Of a stretch of 64,000 nt of DNA, positions 9,251 through 19,099 are shown piece after piece. This DNA is from Desulfoluna limicola. Lineage in GTDB: Bacteria; Desulfobacterota; Desulfobacteria; Desulfobacterales; Desulfolunaceae. Made by a program: the position numbers and the translations under genes. The notes under the pieces were generated by a model. It was given only the letters and a program-made list of their open reading frames with translations, made no database searches and had not been told where the DNA came from. Location of the stretch: assembly GCF_021654575.1 (NCBI RefSeq), contig NZ_AP024488.1:2875501-2939500 (forward strand), in the 5' to 3' direction. The number at the start of each line of letters is the position of its first letter. Position 1 is the stretch's first letter.

Positions 9251-9854
9251 AAAAAACCGATGATATAACGCACCGGGAAACGTAACCCGTAAGGGCCGCC
9301 GTTGATGCAGGGGGGATGATGCGTGTGAGGTTCCTGGTCCAGGGCAATTCATTGCACAGGGTGCTTCAGGTTTTTGTGTGTTGTTCAATGTGCAGCGGCT
9401 GATCGGGTCGGACCATGCCAACACATTGATAAATCGATATTTAGCTTCATCCCAGGCACCATTCAAGGGCTTAAAGCATCATTTTTATGCAGCAAACTGG
9501 TGCCTTGCCACAGCAAAGGCGCAGAGCCGACGCCAAGGCACCCGCCATCCACTTGCATCGTGGGAAATTGTGGCTCGAATGGAGGAGCTTGAAGGTTGAG
9601 GTGAGAGCACGTGTGACGGCAGGGCACCGAGGAGGGATCCCAGGCGGAGCCCGGGAATGGAACACATAAGACGTAACCTGAGGCCCTTGGGGTTGACCGA
9701 AGGGCCTTCACGGTTGTTACGAAGAGTCAGAGGGTCGTGGGAGCGTTTTTTCAATCCACCACTGAGTATTCACGATTCCCTAACCCAAGATCAGGAGAAA
9801 AGGCTGCAATCGCCCATGCGTCCCTGCCATGACAGCTCAGGAATCAATCAGGGT

Positions 9855-11246
9855 TTACTCCGTTTCATCCATCTTTTTCTGCAACCAGGTCAAGGTTTCC
9901 GGAAAGGTCTTGAATGTCACGTCCGTGCCTGTTTCATCGTAGGATTCATGTGTAATGCTGGCCCTGGTCCTTAATTGGCCCAGAATATGCCCTTTTGCGT
10001 ACGGGATCACCATTGAGCCCTCGACCATAGTCTCCTGGAAAAAACCGAGGATTGCCTTTCTCAGGCTCGCCACATCCTCAGAGTTATGTGCAGAGATGAA
10101 GATACCATCGGGGAATTCTTCCTGAAGCCCTTCCAGCTCTTCGGCAGTGAGCTTGTCGATTTTATTCAGGATCAAGCGGCTTGGAATGGTGTCTCCACCG
10201 ATCTCTTTTAAGACCGACTGCGTCACCTCCAATTGAGACCGAAACGCGGGATCAGAGGCATCCACCGTGAACAGAAGCAAGGACGCGGCAAGGGCCTCAT
10301 CAAGAGTGGACTGAAAAGAGGCCACCAGATCGTGGGGCAACTTCTTGATAAACCCGACGGTATCGGAGACGAGCACCGGGGGAAACGACTCCGGGTACAG
10401 AGATTTCACCCGGGTATCAAGGGTTGCAAACAATTTATCCTCTACCAGCACATCGCTGCCGGTGAGCTTTCGCATCAGCGATGACTTCCCGGCGTTGGTG
10501 TAACCGACCAGGGAGACCTGGAAATTCTCTTTCCTTCTGCTGCGCCGCCTGTTTTGTTCCTTGTGGATGTCAACAAGGCGTGCCCTCAACTCGGAGATAC
10601 GGTCCCTGATACGCCGCTTGTCAAGTTCGTGGGACGTCTCCCCTGCCCCTTTGGATCCGATGCTGCCGCCCTGACGATCCCCACCGATACGGGATGCCCT
10701 GATCCTCGGCGCCAGATAAACCAGCTTGGCGATCTCCACTTGAATGAGGGCCTCACGGCTTTTGGCATGACGGCTGAATATTTCAAGGATCACACCGGTG
10801 CGGTCCAACACTTCGACGCCGGTTGCCTCTTCAAGGTTTTGCAGCTGCTTGGTGGTGATTTCCCCATCATAGATGACAAATCTGGCCTGCGCGCCATGGT
10901 CACTAGAACTCTCTTCACCCGACTCATCAAGGCTGTCGAGCAGGATCTCTTCGTCGATGTCGTCGAAGTCTTTGTCGTCTGATTTCCGGCTGAACCCTTC
11001 GACAATGCCCGTGCCGCCGGTGTAGCCGGCAAGTTCTTTTAACTTCCCCGCGCCCAACAGAGTGCCTGTATTGGGTTTTGGACGGCGTTGCGTGAGCGTT
11101 CCGACGACCTCAAGGCCCATGGTCTTCACCAGACGCCCGAGTTCGAGGAGAGACGATTCGTTCTCCTCATCGGAAATGCCTTGAGTTTGAACTGAAAACA
11201 AGACCGCAGTCTTCTTTCCTTCGTCATTCATTGATTGTTGAATCAT
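9855..11246 (-). CDS. hflX: GTPase HflX
   Basis: A 463-residue ribosome-associated GTPase. The N-terminal HflX domain includes GTLTQRRPKPNTGTLLGAGK, the coiled-coil region carries ERR-type heptads around SRIGGDRQGGSIGSKGAGE, and the G domain has G1 GYTNAGKSS, G3 DTVGFIKKLPHDLV and G4 NKID. HflX rescues or splits stalled ribosomes under stress. The N-terminal domain carries an unusual acidic insert of about 30 residues (DDKDFDDIDEEILLDSLDES) where most homologues are short. The start is uncertain: a second Met six codons in (MNDEGKK) is also possible, and neither has a strong ribosome site. The 900 bases upstream hold no other gene. Confidence 0.93.
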   Translation of the reverse strand: MIQQSMNDEGKKTAVLFSVQTQGISDEENESSLLELGRLVKTMGLEVVGTLTQRRPKPNTGTLLGAGKLKELAGYTGGTGIVEGFSRKSDDKDFDDIDEEILLDSLDESGEESSSDHGAQARFVIYDGEITTKQLQNLEEATGVEVLDRTGVILEIFSRHAKSREALIQVEIAKLVYLAPRIRASRIGGDRQGGSIGSKGAGETSHELDKRRIRDRISELRARLVDIHKEQNRRRSRRKENFQVSLVGYTNAGKSSLMRKLTGSDVLVEDKLFATLDTRVKSLYPESFPPVLVSDTVGFIKKLPHDLVASFQSTLDEALAASLLLFTVDASDPAFRSQLEVTQSVLKEIGGDTIPSRLILNKIDKLTAEELEGLQEEFPDGIFISAHNSEDVASLRKAILGFFQETMVEGSMVIPYAKGHILGQLRTRASITHESYDETGTDVTFKTFPETLTWLQKKMDETE

Positions 11247-11651
11247 CGTTTGGTTTGGCCATCCGTATTCTGTTTAGAGTGTTGTGTTTGTATTTTCATG
11301 GAGATCTACCCTATTTTGTCCGAAGAAAGCAACAGGTCATCCCCCGATGGTTTCCCCAAGGGGCAGAGGTCAAGACTACACGCTTGATTTAACGTGCATT
11401 TATTTTAATTTCAAAAATTTATCACCGAGCGCAAGGAACAAACAAACAGCACGATCATGATACTACGATTTTTTCAAGAGCCCATGCGGCCCTTTTCCAC
11501 CCTGGCCCCTGATGGCTCCCCAACGGGTGCCCTCCCTAACCCGGATATTTCTTGAGAAAACGCACAACACAAGAACATACCACATCATTACAGCTCTTTA
11601 CACCAGAAGACACCTGCCGCGCCAACCATAAAAAGGAACCAGTCAGCTTAT

Positions 11652-11682
11652 GCCTCCGGCGGATCTGCCGGGGGGCAAAGAT
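11652..11682. repeat. fragment of GCCTCCGGCGG intergenic repeat
   Basis: It begins GCCTCCGGCGGATCTGCC and continues with GGGGGGCAAA, matching the first 30 bases of full copies; the flank before it (AGTCAGCTTAT) also matches. The rest of the element is absent. Otherwise the 11247-11913 stretch is AT-rich near 11390-11450 and shows no gene. Confidence 0.5.
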
Positions 11683-11913
11683 GGGCTGTTACCTCGCCCA
11701 GCCGCGATGTTGACCAGGCACACAATGGGAACATTTCAGCCCGAGGGTAAAGAGGCGGCACCCGGTTCCGGCCGAAACAGCCTTTTTCCACCCATGGCCA
11801 CATCAGCTGCTGACAGGCTTGAACCAAAGGGGTATGAAATCTGGTGCAGGGGATAAGGGCCTCGGAAAAATGAAATGATGCGCTCCGAGGTAACCGGCAG
11901 CATACGCGTTACT

Positions 11914-12013
11914 GTTAACCCGGCGGTTAAATGCGTGACTGTCGAGGCCCCCCCCCCTTCTAAATCAATCACCTCCGTCACCTGGTGATTCATATATTAC
12001 GGTGCCGGGTTAA
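11914..12013. repeat. 104-bp GTTAACCCGGC element, copy 2
   Basis: It begins GTTAACCCGGCGGTTAAATG and ends TGCCGGGTTAAT. It aligns with the copy at 4164, including the GCGTGACTGTCGAGG core. It lies about 135 bases upstream of the alcohol dehydrogenase start, so it could sit in or near its promoter. Confidence 0.7.
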
Positions 12014-12148
12014 TAGATGAACCGTTGGACAGATCCGAATGGTGGAAACGGCCGGCATAGGTTGTGGTATAAAGATTTCCGTCCGAGGCCCAAAATCCCC
12101 CGCAGGCCGAAGGCAAACTGAATCATAACGCAAGAAAAAAGGGGTGAT

Positions 12149-13309
12149 ATGTCCATGAATTTTGATTTTATGAGTGCCGGGAGAATCGTGTTTGGTTCCG
12201 GCACGCTTGGTGTTGCGGCGGATGAGGCACAGCGCTTGGGCCGCAAGGCATTTGTGGTGGCCGGAAGCAGCGTGAGTCGGGTGGCCCCTTTGCTGGAGAT
12301 GTTGTCCGCAAAGGACCTCGATTATGAGGTTTACCATGTCACCGGCGAGCCCACGGTGGCTGTGGTTCAGGAAGCGTCAGCCCTTGCTGCGGGTTGTGAC
12401 CTCACCATTGCAATGGGCGGTGGCAGTGTCCTCGATACAGGCAAGGCGGTTTCAGCCCTCATCACCAACAAAGGCGAACTGATGGATTACCTTGAGGTCA
12501 TCGGCAAGGGGCAGCCCCTCACGAACCCCACGGTGCCTTTTATCGCCATTCCCACCACGGCCGGAACCGGCACGGAGGTGACCAGAAATGCCGTGATCGG
12601 TTCCCCTGAGCACAAGGTCAAGGTGAGCATGCGCAGCCCCTATATGCTTCCGGACCTGGTTGTCATCGATCCCCGGTTGACCCTGGGGTTGCCGCCGCAA
12701 CCCACCGCCTTCTCCGGCCTGGATGCATTGACTCAGCTTATGGAGGCCTTTGTGACGGTGAGGGCCAATGCCATCACCGATGCCTTGTGCCGTGAAGGGG
12801 TGATGCGGGCACGCAGGTCCTTGCAGAGGGCCTGTGAGCATGGGGATGACCTGGAAGCCCGGGAAGATATGGCCGTGGCCAGCCTGTTCAGTGGCTTTGC
12901 CCTTGCCAATGCCGGCCTGGGGGCGGTACACGGCCTTGCCGGGCCTCTGGGGGGCATGACAGCAGCGCCCCACGGAGCCATCTGTGCCAGCCTTCTGCCC
13001 CACGTGATGGAAGTGAATATTACGGCACTGAAGCAGCGGGTTCCTGACTCACCAGGGATGGCTAAATACCTTGAGCTGGCGGCGATGCTCACCGGTGATG
13101 GCGCATCAACGGTGGATGACGGCGTGGCCTGGGTCAGAAAACTCTGCGACAAGCTTGAGATTCCGAGCCTTAGCGACCTGGGGTTTAACCAAGGTCACAT
13201 TGCTGAAGCCGTGGTCCAGGGACGTCAGGCCAGCAGCATGAAGGGCAACCCCATTGAGCTTACAGATAAAGAGCTGGAGACCATACTGCGACGGGCGAGT
13301 CGCGTTTAG
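12149..13309 (+). CDS. iron-containing (group III) alcohol dehydrogenase
   Basis: A 386-residue NAD(P)-dependent dehydrogenase of the Fe-ADH family. The nucleotide-binding motif is GGGSVLDTGKAVSAL. The family signatures TAGTGTEVTRNAVIG and GLDALTQLMEAFVT (metal Asp) and the His ligands in VHGLAGPLGG and APHGAICASLLPH are all visible. It interconverts alcohols and aldehydes in the cytoplasm; substrate cannot be read. The start at 12149 has a GGGGTGAT ribosome site. It is a single gene, convergent with the acyltransferase. Confidence 0.93.
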   Translation: MSMNFDFMSAGRIVFGSGTLGVAADEAQRLGRKAFVVAGSSVSRVAPLLEMLSAKDLDYEVYHVTGEPTVAVVQEASALAAGCDLTIAMGGGSVLDTGKAVSALITNKGELMDYLEVIGKGQPLTNPTVPFIAIPTTAGTGTEVTRNAVIGSPEHKVKVSMRSPYMLPDLVVIDPRLTLGLPPQPTAFSGLDALTQLMEAFVTVRANAITDALCREGVMRARRSLQRACEHGDDLEAREDMAVASLFSGFALANAGLGAVHGLAGPLGGMTAAPHGAICASLLPHVMEVNITALKQRVPDSPGMAKYLELAAMLTGDGASTVDDGVAWVRKLCDKLEIPSLSDLGFNQGHIAEAVVQGRQASSMKGNPIELTDKELETILRRASRV

Positions 13310-13524
13310 AAACAAGCTGAGAAGCAGACCCTCCGTGGGTCGGAGCCTGTGAACGGGGGAATCATCAGGGGCTGCCTGAGCCCCTTCGTGTAAGCCGAAG
13401 GACACCCGGTGATCTTGGTGGGTTTAGAAGGCAGGAGCGTTCAGTGAATCGTAAAAAGTGAACAGTGGGGTGTTTTTTCTGCCCACGACTCACGTCTCAC
13501 GATTCACAGCCCGATTTTTCCCCA

Positions 13525-14448
13525 TCAGCTTTCATTGGCATTTACAGGAATTCGATCACGAAGCGAGTCAGGAATATCCCAGCCATCAGGGCTGTCCTGA
13601 ACTTTCCACCGTTTGTGGAACCACCACCACTGGTTCGGGTTTTCACGAATCCAGCCTTCGGCGATGCGATTCAACCGTTCCGTGTTATGGCGTATGTTCA
13701 AGTCAACATCGTCATAAGGGGTCTCCAGTTCAAAGGGTGGGGAGACCTTGACGTGGTGGTACCCTGGTTTGGCTTTCCGGCTGATCACCGCCGGGATAAT
13801 GGTGGCACCGGTCTCAAAAGCAAACCGTGCGGGGGCAGGCGTCGTGGCAGCCAGCTCTCCAAAAAAATCACACACGATGGACCGATGCTTTGCAAGGTGC
13901 TGATCGATGACGAGGGTCACGATTTTGTTTTCAGCCAGCAACTCTTTGATCACATTTTTGGTGCCTTTGCGTGACACAATGGTAACGCCGGTGTTCTCAC
14001 GAACGCTGGAGATGAACTGCTCCGCGGTTTTCCCCATCTCTTTCACCACAACCGCAATGGGGGCGCCCCGCATGGCCATGGAACACCCGCCGATGTCCAC
14101 GTTGTCGAGATGGGTCGCAACAAGAATCACGCCCTTGCCACGCTCAAGGGCGGCGTCCACGTGCTCCCAATTGTCAATCTGGACCAGTTTCTTGTTCTCC
14201 TCAAGCGTCATGTGGGGAATGCGCAGGATCTCCATGATGTACATGCAGAAATTCGAAAAGAGCTCCCGAATGGCTTTCTTTTGTTCCTTTCGGGACATCT
14301 CTTTGCCCAGGGCGCGGTTGATGTTTCGCATCGCAAGGCCTCTGCGAAACGGAACAAGATGGTACCAGATCCACCCAATAAAACGGCCAAAGGCCATGGC
14401 CCATGATAAGGGCAGAAATGCCACAAAGCGGCTGAACACATTTAGCAT
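13525..14448 (-). CDS. LpxL/HtrB-family lysophospholipid (lipid A) acyltransferase
   Basis: The start MLNVFSRF at 14448 is chosen; a longer frame to 14553 adds about 35 residues unlike the family. The protein (about 307 aa) has an N-terminal membrane-associated segment (FVAFLPLSWAMAFGRFIGWIWYHL), the catalytic H-x4-D motif in VATHLDNVD, and later ERLNRIAEGWIRENPNQWWWFHKRWK, where the NPxQWxWxHxRW-like ending is a hallmark of LpxL/LpxM late acyltransferases. It probably transfers a fatty acyl chain to lipid A precursor or a related lipid at the inner membrane. No other lipid A genes are nearby. Confidence 0.85.
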   Translation of the reverse strand: MLNVFSRFVAFLPLSWAMAFGRFIGWIWYHLVPFRRGLAMRNINRALGKEMSRKEQKKAIRELFSNFCMYIMEILRIPHMTLEENKKLVQIDNWEHVDAALERGKGVILVATHLDNVDIGGCSMAMRGAPIAVVVKEMGKTAEQFISSVRENTGVTIVSRKGTKNVIKELLAENKIVTLVIDQHLAKHRSIVCDFFGELAATTPAPARFAFETGATIIPAVISRKAKPGYHHVKVSPPFELETPYDDVDLNIRHNTERLNRIAEGWIRENPNQWWWFHKRWKVQDSPDGWDIPDSLRDRIPVNANES

Positions 14449-15248
14449 GTCTATCGTACCTTTATTCTGTAATTCTGCCCCGCCACCGGCATTGTAAAAA
14501 CGCAGTGCGTCATTCATTTTAAAAGCCAAGGAGGAACAGACAGTTATCATCAAATAATCAATCTGAAAGCGACCGTTTGTTTACTAGCATATTCCAGACA
14601 TAACAGCTTTAGCAAGATTTTTTGCAACCCGGTGAATCCGAACAAACACAACCTCCCGATGGACGGCCTGCTTTTCTCCCCATCGTTACAAGGGGTCACG
14701 CCTTCCGGCTGATAACCTGTCCCCCGAAAATCAACAAACACACAGAAGCTCCGTCAACAAACCCCAAAGCGCATCGCTCCCCCTATCATTCAAGCCCGGC
14801 ACCGCCTGCGTGTCATGCCGACCATCTATCCGTGGGGTCACGCAAAACCAAGAAGTAACACAATTGTAGGCATGGCGCTCGAAAGAATCATTTATGTAAC
14901 AACCATCCCACCCCACCCGTCCCGGGAGACGACGTCCCGGCCCCCGCCCCCCCACCAAACAAAATGAATAAATAGAGGCCCTTGCCACACACCCGCAATA
15001 GGCATCAAGGGTTTCAGAAGCCTCCCATCTTGTTATGGCATGGTTGATGCAAATCCCTGCTTCTACCCGGACAAGAACACGACCTTTTTCATTTCAGGCC
15101 GGGAACGTCTCAAGCCCGGGGTCGAGGACTTGAAAGAGTGGAGGACAGGTAGACGTCACAGGCCACGTCCGACGGAGCCGCCCTACGCCCCTTCTGTTCA
15201 CATACCTGGGCGAACACAAACCATACGCCTCAACAAAAGGAGCTCACA

Positions 15249-15668
15249 ATGCGCACGGCCATCCTTCCGGAAATACCTAATCAGGAGTGTTGGACCTCGT
15301 TTATAGACGATGCAGAGAGATTTCACAAAACGGCAAGCGGGGGTATGGGTAGAAGAGAGGTCTTCTCAGCTGACATACTCTACAACATTTTTTCCATGGC
15401 CATGGAAAAGTACGTCATGGGGTTGTGCACCCACAAAAAGAATCTGCCGGACAACCACACCTTCAAGGACCTTGCGGACGCCGCCCAAAGGGTTACGCAT
15501 GTAGACCAGGGGCTCCTCGACGACCTCGCATACATGGACAGCTTTCAGGATATTTGTTCCGTGGACCATTATGAGCGAAAGGTGCCCTCAGAAGACGACA
15601 TCCAAAAAATAGCGCAAATCTGCAACCGGTTGAAGGGGTTTGTGATGTGCAGACTCCCTGAACGTTAG
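15249..15668 (+). CDS. small helical protein, HEPN-like
   Basis: A 139-residue protein with a good AAGGAG site. The stretch LYNIFSMAMEKYVMGLCTHKKNLPDNHTFKDLADAAQ fits the two-helix pattern of HEPN proteins (a helix with the E-K-Y-hydrophobic pattern, then P-x-x-H-x-hydrophobic-x-D-L). The strict RNase motif R-x4-6-H is not seen, so if it is HEPN it may be a substrate-binding or inactive form. No nucleotidyltransferase partner is adjacent. It lies 42 bases before the aminotransferase on the same strand. The family call is tentative. Confidence 0.6.
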   Translation: MRTAILPEIPNQECWTSFIDDAERFHKTASGGMGRREVFSADILYNIFSMAMEKYVMGLCTHKKNLPDNHTFKDLADAAQRVTHVDQGLLDDLAYMDSFQDICSVDHYERKVPSEDDIQKIAQICNRLKGFVMCRLPER

Positions 15669-15710
15669 TTCCGTTTTTTCAACTGCTTTACTAAGCGTCT
15701 GGAGATACCC

Positions 15711-16988
15711 ATGAGACCTGCATTAAACCCCCTGGTGCTGAGCCTTAAAGAGTCAGCCACGCTGGCAATCAACTTAAAAGCGCTGGAGCTTCGTCGCCAG
15801 GGCGAAGACATTGTCCACTTCGGTTTCGGCCAGTCCCCCTTTCCGGTCCCGGACGTTCTCCAGCAGGCCCTCCGGGACAATGCCGACAAGAAAGATTACC
15901 TCCCCACCCAGGGCCTGCCAGAGTTGTGTGAGGCGGTTGCAGGTTTTTACAAGGCTGAATTCGGGTATAACTTCAACTCATCGGATGTCTGTGTCGGGCC
16001 GGGAAGCAAAGAGCTTATTTTTCAAATCATCTACCTGATGGAAGGCCCTCTTCTGGTGCCGACTCCGAGCTGGGTCAGCTATGGTCCCCAGGCGGCCCTG
16101 AGGGGCAAAGAGATCATTCCCATTCAGACGTCCCGGGAGAACAACTACCGGCTCACGCCGGAGCTGCTGGACCGGGCATGCCACAACGCCGGCCAGTCTC
16201 AGAAGCTGCTTATCTTCAACAACCCGAACAACCCCACGGGCGCTCTTTACCATGAGCGTGAAATCAGGGAGATCGCAGAGATTTGCCGGGCGTACCAGGT
16301 GGTTGTCATTTCCGATGAGATATACGCCATGATCGATTTTGATCAATGGGCCATGAGCAGTTTGGCGACGCACTACCCGGAGGGGACCATTGTCTCCGGT
16401 GGGCTGTCAAAATCCTTCGCTGCCGGCGGTTATCGCCTTGGTGTTGTCTTGATCCCTGATTCCCTGGAACTCGTGATGTCCGCGCTGAAATCCGTCGTCA
16501 GCGAAACGTTCAGCGCTGTCAGCGCACCCGTTCAGTATTCGGCCTTAAAGGCCTACCGAGACTTTGAAGAGCTCCGGCCCTTTGTGGAGAAAACACGCGA
16601 TATTTATCGGTACATTTTACATTATATGTACACCCGCTTTGTGGGTATGGGGTTGAATTGCCCGAAACCTGCGGGTTCGTTTTACCTGTTCCCAGATTTT
16701 GAAACCGTTCGTGACCGACTTCAAGCTCGGGGAATCATCACGTCGAGGACCCTGGTGGACGTTCTTCTCGAAGAGAACAACATTGCTGTCCTGCCGGGAT
16801 CCGATTTCTATATGCCCTCAACAAATCTGGGGTTCCGTGTCGCTGCGGTTGACTTTGACGGCGAACAGGCGCTGGACACATGGCCGGGATCGGACCACGT
16901 CACAGAGGCCTATTTCCATCGGGTGTTTCCGAAAATTGAACAGGGCTGTCAATCCCTTGAAACCTTCCTGGAGGGGTTGAACTCCTGA
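15711..16988 (+). CDS. PLP-dependent class I/II aminotransferase
   Basis: A 425-residue fold-type I aminotransferase. Visible motifs are the PLP-phosphate contact region GPGSKELIFQ, NNPNNPTGALY, VISDEIYAMI (Asp that pairs with the PLP nitrogen), SGGLSKSFAAGGYRLG with the Schiff-base Lys234, and a C-terminal region LGFRVAAVDFDG in place of the usual R-x-x-x-A substrate-carboxylate Arg context. It transfers amino groups between an amino acid and a 2-oxo acid; the specific substrate is not readable. The start follows GGAGATACCC. It may be co-transcribed with the small HEPN-like gene upstream. Confidence 0.9.
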   Translation: MRPALNPLVLSLKESATLAINLKALELRRQGEDIVHFGFGQSPFPVPDVLQQALRDNADKKDYLPTQGLPELCEAVAGFYKAEFGYNFNSSDVCVGPGSKELIFQIIYLMEGPLLVPTPSWVSYGPQAALRGKEIIPIQTSRENNYRLTPELLDRACHNAGQSQKLLIFNNPNNPTGALYHEREIREIAEICRAYQVVVISDEIYAMIDFDQWAMSSLATHYPEGTIVSGGLSKSFAAGGYRLGVVLIPDSLELVMSALKSVVSETFSAVSAPVQYSALKAYRDFEELRPFVEKTRDIYRYILHYMYTRFVGMGLNCPKPAGSFYLFPDFETVRDRLQARGIITSRTLVDVLLEENNIAVLPGSDFYMPSTNLGFRVAAVDFDGEQALDTWPGSDHVTEAYFHRVFPKIEQGCQSLETFLEGLNS

Positions 16989-17023
16989 GGGATGCAATCC
17001 TTTGCTGAGCCGTTACCCGTTGC

Positions 17024-17064
17024 TTTAAAACAAAAGGAGCCTGCAATCTTCATTGCAGGCTCCT
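17024..17064 (-). terminator. Rho-independent terminator of the porin gene
   Basis: A perfect 13-bp stem (17035-17047 with 17052-17064) closes a CTTC loop. On the minus strand the stem is followed by TTTTGTTTT. It lies 45 bases past the porin stop. On the plus strand there is no T run, so it is not a good terminator for the aminotransferase. Confidence 0.85.
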
Positions 17065-17108
17065 GTATTGGGCGTTACCGATCCTGATCTTTCGTGCCGG
17101 GCCCCTGA

Positions 17109-18374
17109 CTAAAAGGAGATACGGGCACCGGTAATCACGGTGTTCACATTCTCATAATCATAGGCATCGGTATCAAGACGGTAGTGACGGTAACCAGCGT
17201 AGATTTCAACACCGACGGCGTCGAAGTTGTGTACAAGCTGTGCACCGAAAACGTCGGAGTTACCGGTATAAATGTTGTCGGACTGGATGTCTTCGTAGCG
17301 GCCGTAATCCATGGAGACAGCGGTTTCGCCGGTGGAGAAGAACTTGTTACGGTAGCCTACTTTTCCGTAGTAGAAGTAACCGTTATCAACGTTGTCCTCT
17401 TTGTAATCCTGCTTGCCGCCGGCTAAGGTCGCGTTGAGGCCGGACGTATGAAGAGCTGAAACAGAGCCGTTGTACTGATTGTCAACGACGTCAGAGGTGC
17501 TGCCGGGGTTGGCATAGGCTACAGCACCCTGCACCTTCACGCCGCTGAACGCGCCGGAGTATTTCAGGGCGATATCACCACCCCCATCCGCTACGTAAGA
17601 ACCGGAAGCCATCACGCCAGCGAAGGAGGGGCTGTCGTATCGAACACGCACGTCACGGCCCAGGCCGTCCATGTTGTCGATGCCACCGCCAACCGTGTTG
17701 TCGGAGATACTGTCCGTCCCTTTCTCGACATAGCCAATACTGTCGCCAAAATCAGATGCGTAGGAGTACCCGATCAGATCGGTCCCGGAGAGATCCACCT
17801 CAGAGGTTCCATCAGACGCAGTGGAACCGTGTCCCATAAAGACCTTGCCGTAGGTGCTGTGATCGAGAAACATGTCCGCGTGACGCGTGTAGATTCCCGA
17901 ATTAAGCCCGCGGGGATCTTCCTGACTTACAGCTGAACTTGAGTTCATGTTGAAACCAGCCTCGAAAACGGTTCCGAGGGTCAGGTTCTCAGTGATCTGG
18001 CTGGAGCTGCGGAGACCGAAGCGGGACCCGGATGCATCACCATCCACCTGGTAGAGCTTGGTGCTGTCGCCATCATCCAGGGCCATGACGCCACGGTTGA
18101 TGTGTCCATAGAGCTCCACAGATGTCCTGCTGTTGCCTGCCTTGAGGAAGCCCATGCCCCCTTCGGCCTTGCTGGCCTGAAGGGCCTCGAGCTGAGTTTT
18201 CATCAACGCGATGGTTTTTGACTGATCGTCAAGCTGCTCCTGCTGCAATTTATTGCTTCGGACCATATCGTCGATGGTGGTTTCCTGGTCTGCAAAGACC
18301 GGGCTTGCAAAGCCGGCGTACGACATCACGACAGCGGCAATCAGAATGTTACTTTTAAACGTTTTGTTTTTCAT
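17109..18374 (-). CDS. outer-membrane porin
   Basis: The start MKNKTFKS at 18374 has a GGAAGGATC ribosome site; the longer frame to 18443 hides the signal peptide. The protein (421 aa) has a signal peptide ending SPVFA, then a coiled-coil-like segment (NKLQQEQLDDQSKTIALMKTQLEAL), then a beta-barrel rich in alternating strands with Gly, Ser, Asp and Tyr, ending ...TVITGARISF with a C-terminal Phe as required for Bam assembly. The pattern ELYGHINRGVMALDDG... matches Gram-negative trimeric porins of the DcaP/Omp type. It provides passive diffusion across the outer membrane. Single gene with its own terminator. Confidence 0.9.
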   Translation of the reverse strand: MKNKTFKSNILIAAVVMSYAGFASPVFADQETTIDDMVRSNKLQQEQLDDQSKTIALMKTQLEALQASKAEGGMGFLKAGNSRTSVELYGHINRGVMALDDGDSTKLYQVDGDASGSRFGLRSSSQITENLTLGTVFEAGFNMNSSSAVSQEDPRGLNSGIYTRHADMFLDHSTYGKVFMGHGSTASDGTSEVDLSGTDLIGYSYASDFGDSIGYVEKGTDSISDNTVGGGIDNMDGLGRDVRVRYDSPSFAGVMASGSYVADGGGDIALKYSGAFSGVKVQGAVAYANPGSTSDVVDNQYNGSVSALHTSGLNATLAGGKQDYKEDNVDNGYFYYGKVGYRNKFFSTGETAVSMDYGRYEDIQSDNIYTGNSDVFGAQLVHNFDAVGVEIYAGYRHYRLDTDAYDYENVNTVITGARISF

Positions 18375-18468
18375 TACGATCCTTCCAAAACGACTCCAAC
18401 AAAACCTAACAACCGGCCAACTCGAATACGCAAACTTGCCCATGCGCCAACATGAACAAGACTAATTT

Positions 18469-18497
18469 CTACTACCCGCTGTAAGTCGTACTGTCAA
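18469..18497 (-). promoter_or_regulatory. possible sigma-70 promoter of the porin gene
   Basis: On the minus strand a perfect TTGACA (18492-18497) is followed after 17 bases by TAGTAG, a weak -10 match (three of six). It lies about 95 bases upstream of the porin start. The -35 is convincing, the -10 is not. Confidence 0.35.
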
Positions 18498-18730
18498 TCA
18501 CATTACAAATTGTTAATAATCTTTCCGAAAGTCTTATAAGAGCGATCGTTCCAGCCCCGTTCAAGGGACCCTGAAAAGTCAACAACCCCTCTTCTTTGCC
18601 TTGGATTCTCATCCGACCCTGACCTTGCATTGAGCCCCATACACACGCTGAGGGCAGCGTCCCGCATCCCCCGATCGACTCACAGCCATGGGCACGATGG
18701 TGCCACAAAGGACAGGCATCATGCCTTGGT

Positions 18731-18833
18731 ATTAACCCGGCGGTTGAGTGCATAAATGCCGAGGGGCAGTATCACCCCGATAATGTATGACATCTCTTTC
18801 CCCTGGCTTGTATCGTTGGTTGCCGGGTTAACA
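18731..18833. repeat. 104-bp GTTAACCCGGC element, copy 3
   Basis: It begins ATTAACCCGGCGGTTGAGTG and ends TTGCCGGGTTAAC. The middle (ATGCCGAGGGGCAGTATC) matches the copy at 4164. It lies in the non-coding stretch upstream of the porin and before the release-factor-like gene; no gene is seen in 18498-19099. Confidence 0.7.
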
Positions 18834-19099
18834 GGTTGAGCTTGGCCTTGCCCCCCCTTCCCCACCCCACCTTCACCGGATCAGTCGCCTCTTTGCTTTG
18901 CCCGATGTCCAAATCTCAACGCCCCCTGCTCCGCGGCTCCCGGATAACTTGAGTGGGTTGGCGTTTTACGCACAATTGCATTGCATGACGTGGGGGTGTT
19001 CACGTAAACAGAAACACGGGTATCGCTTTTGCAGCCGGAATGGTCTTCACCAGGGTCATTTCAGAAACGTTGGAGAGCCACATATATAATAGGTGGAAT

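Noticed and set aside
9250-9854. Several 60-100 codon frames downstream of the exported protein
   Set aside because: They overlap one another on both strands, lack ribosome sites and motifs, and none stands out; treated as non-coding.
11247-11651. Possible gene or mobile-element remnant upstream of hflX
   Set aside because: AT-rich in part, but no open frame, inverted repeat or RNA motif that I could support.
14554-15248. Possible gene in the gap before the HEPN-like protein
   Set aside because: Only short overlapping frames and a run of C residues (near 14940-14956) are present; nothing with a ribosome site and motif.
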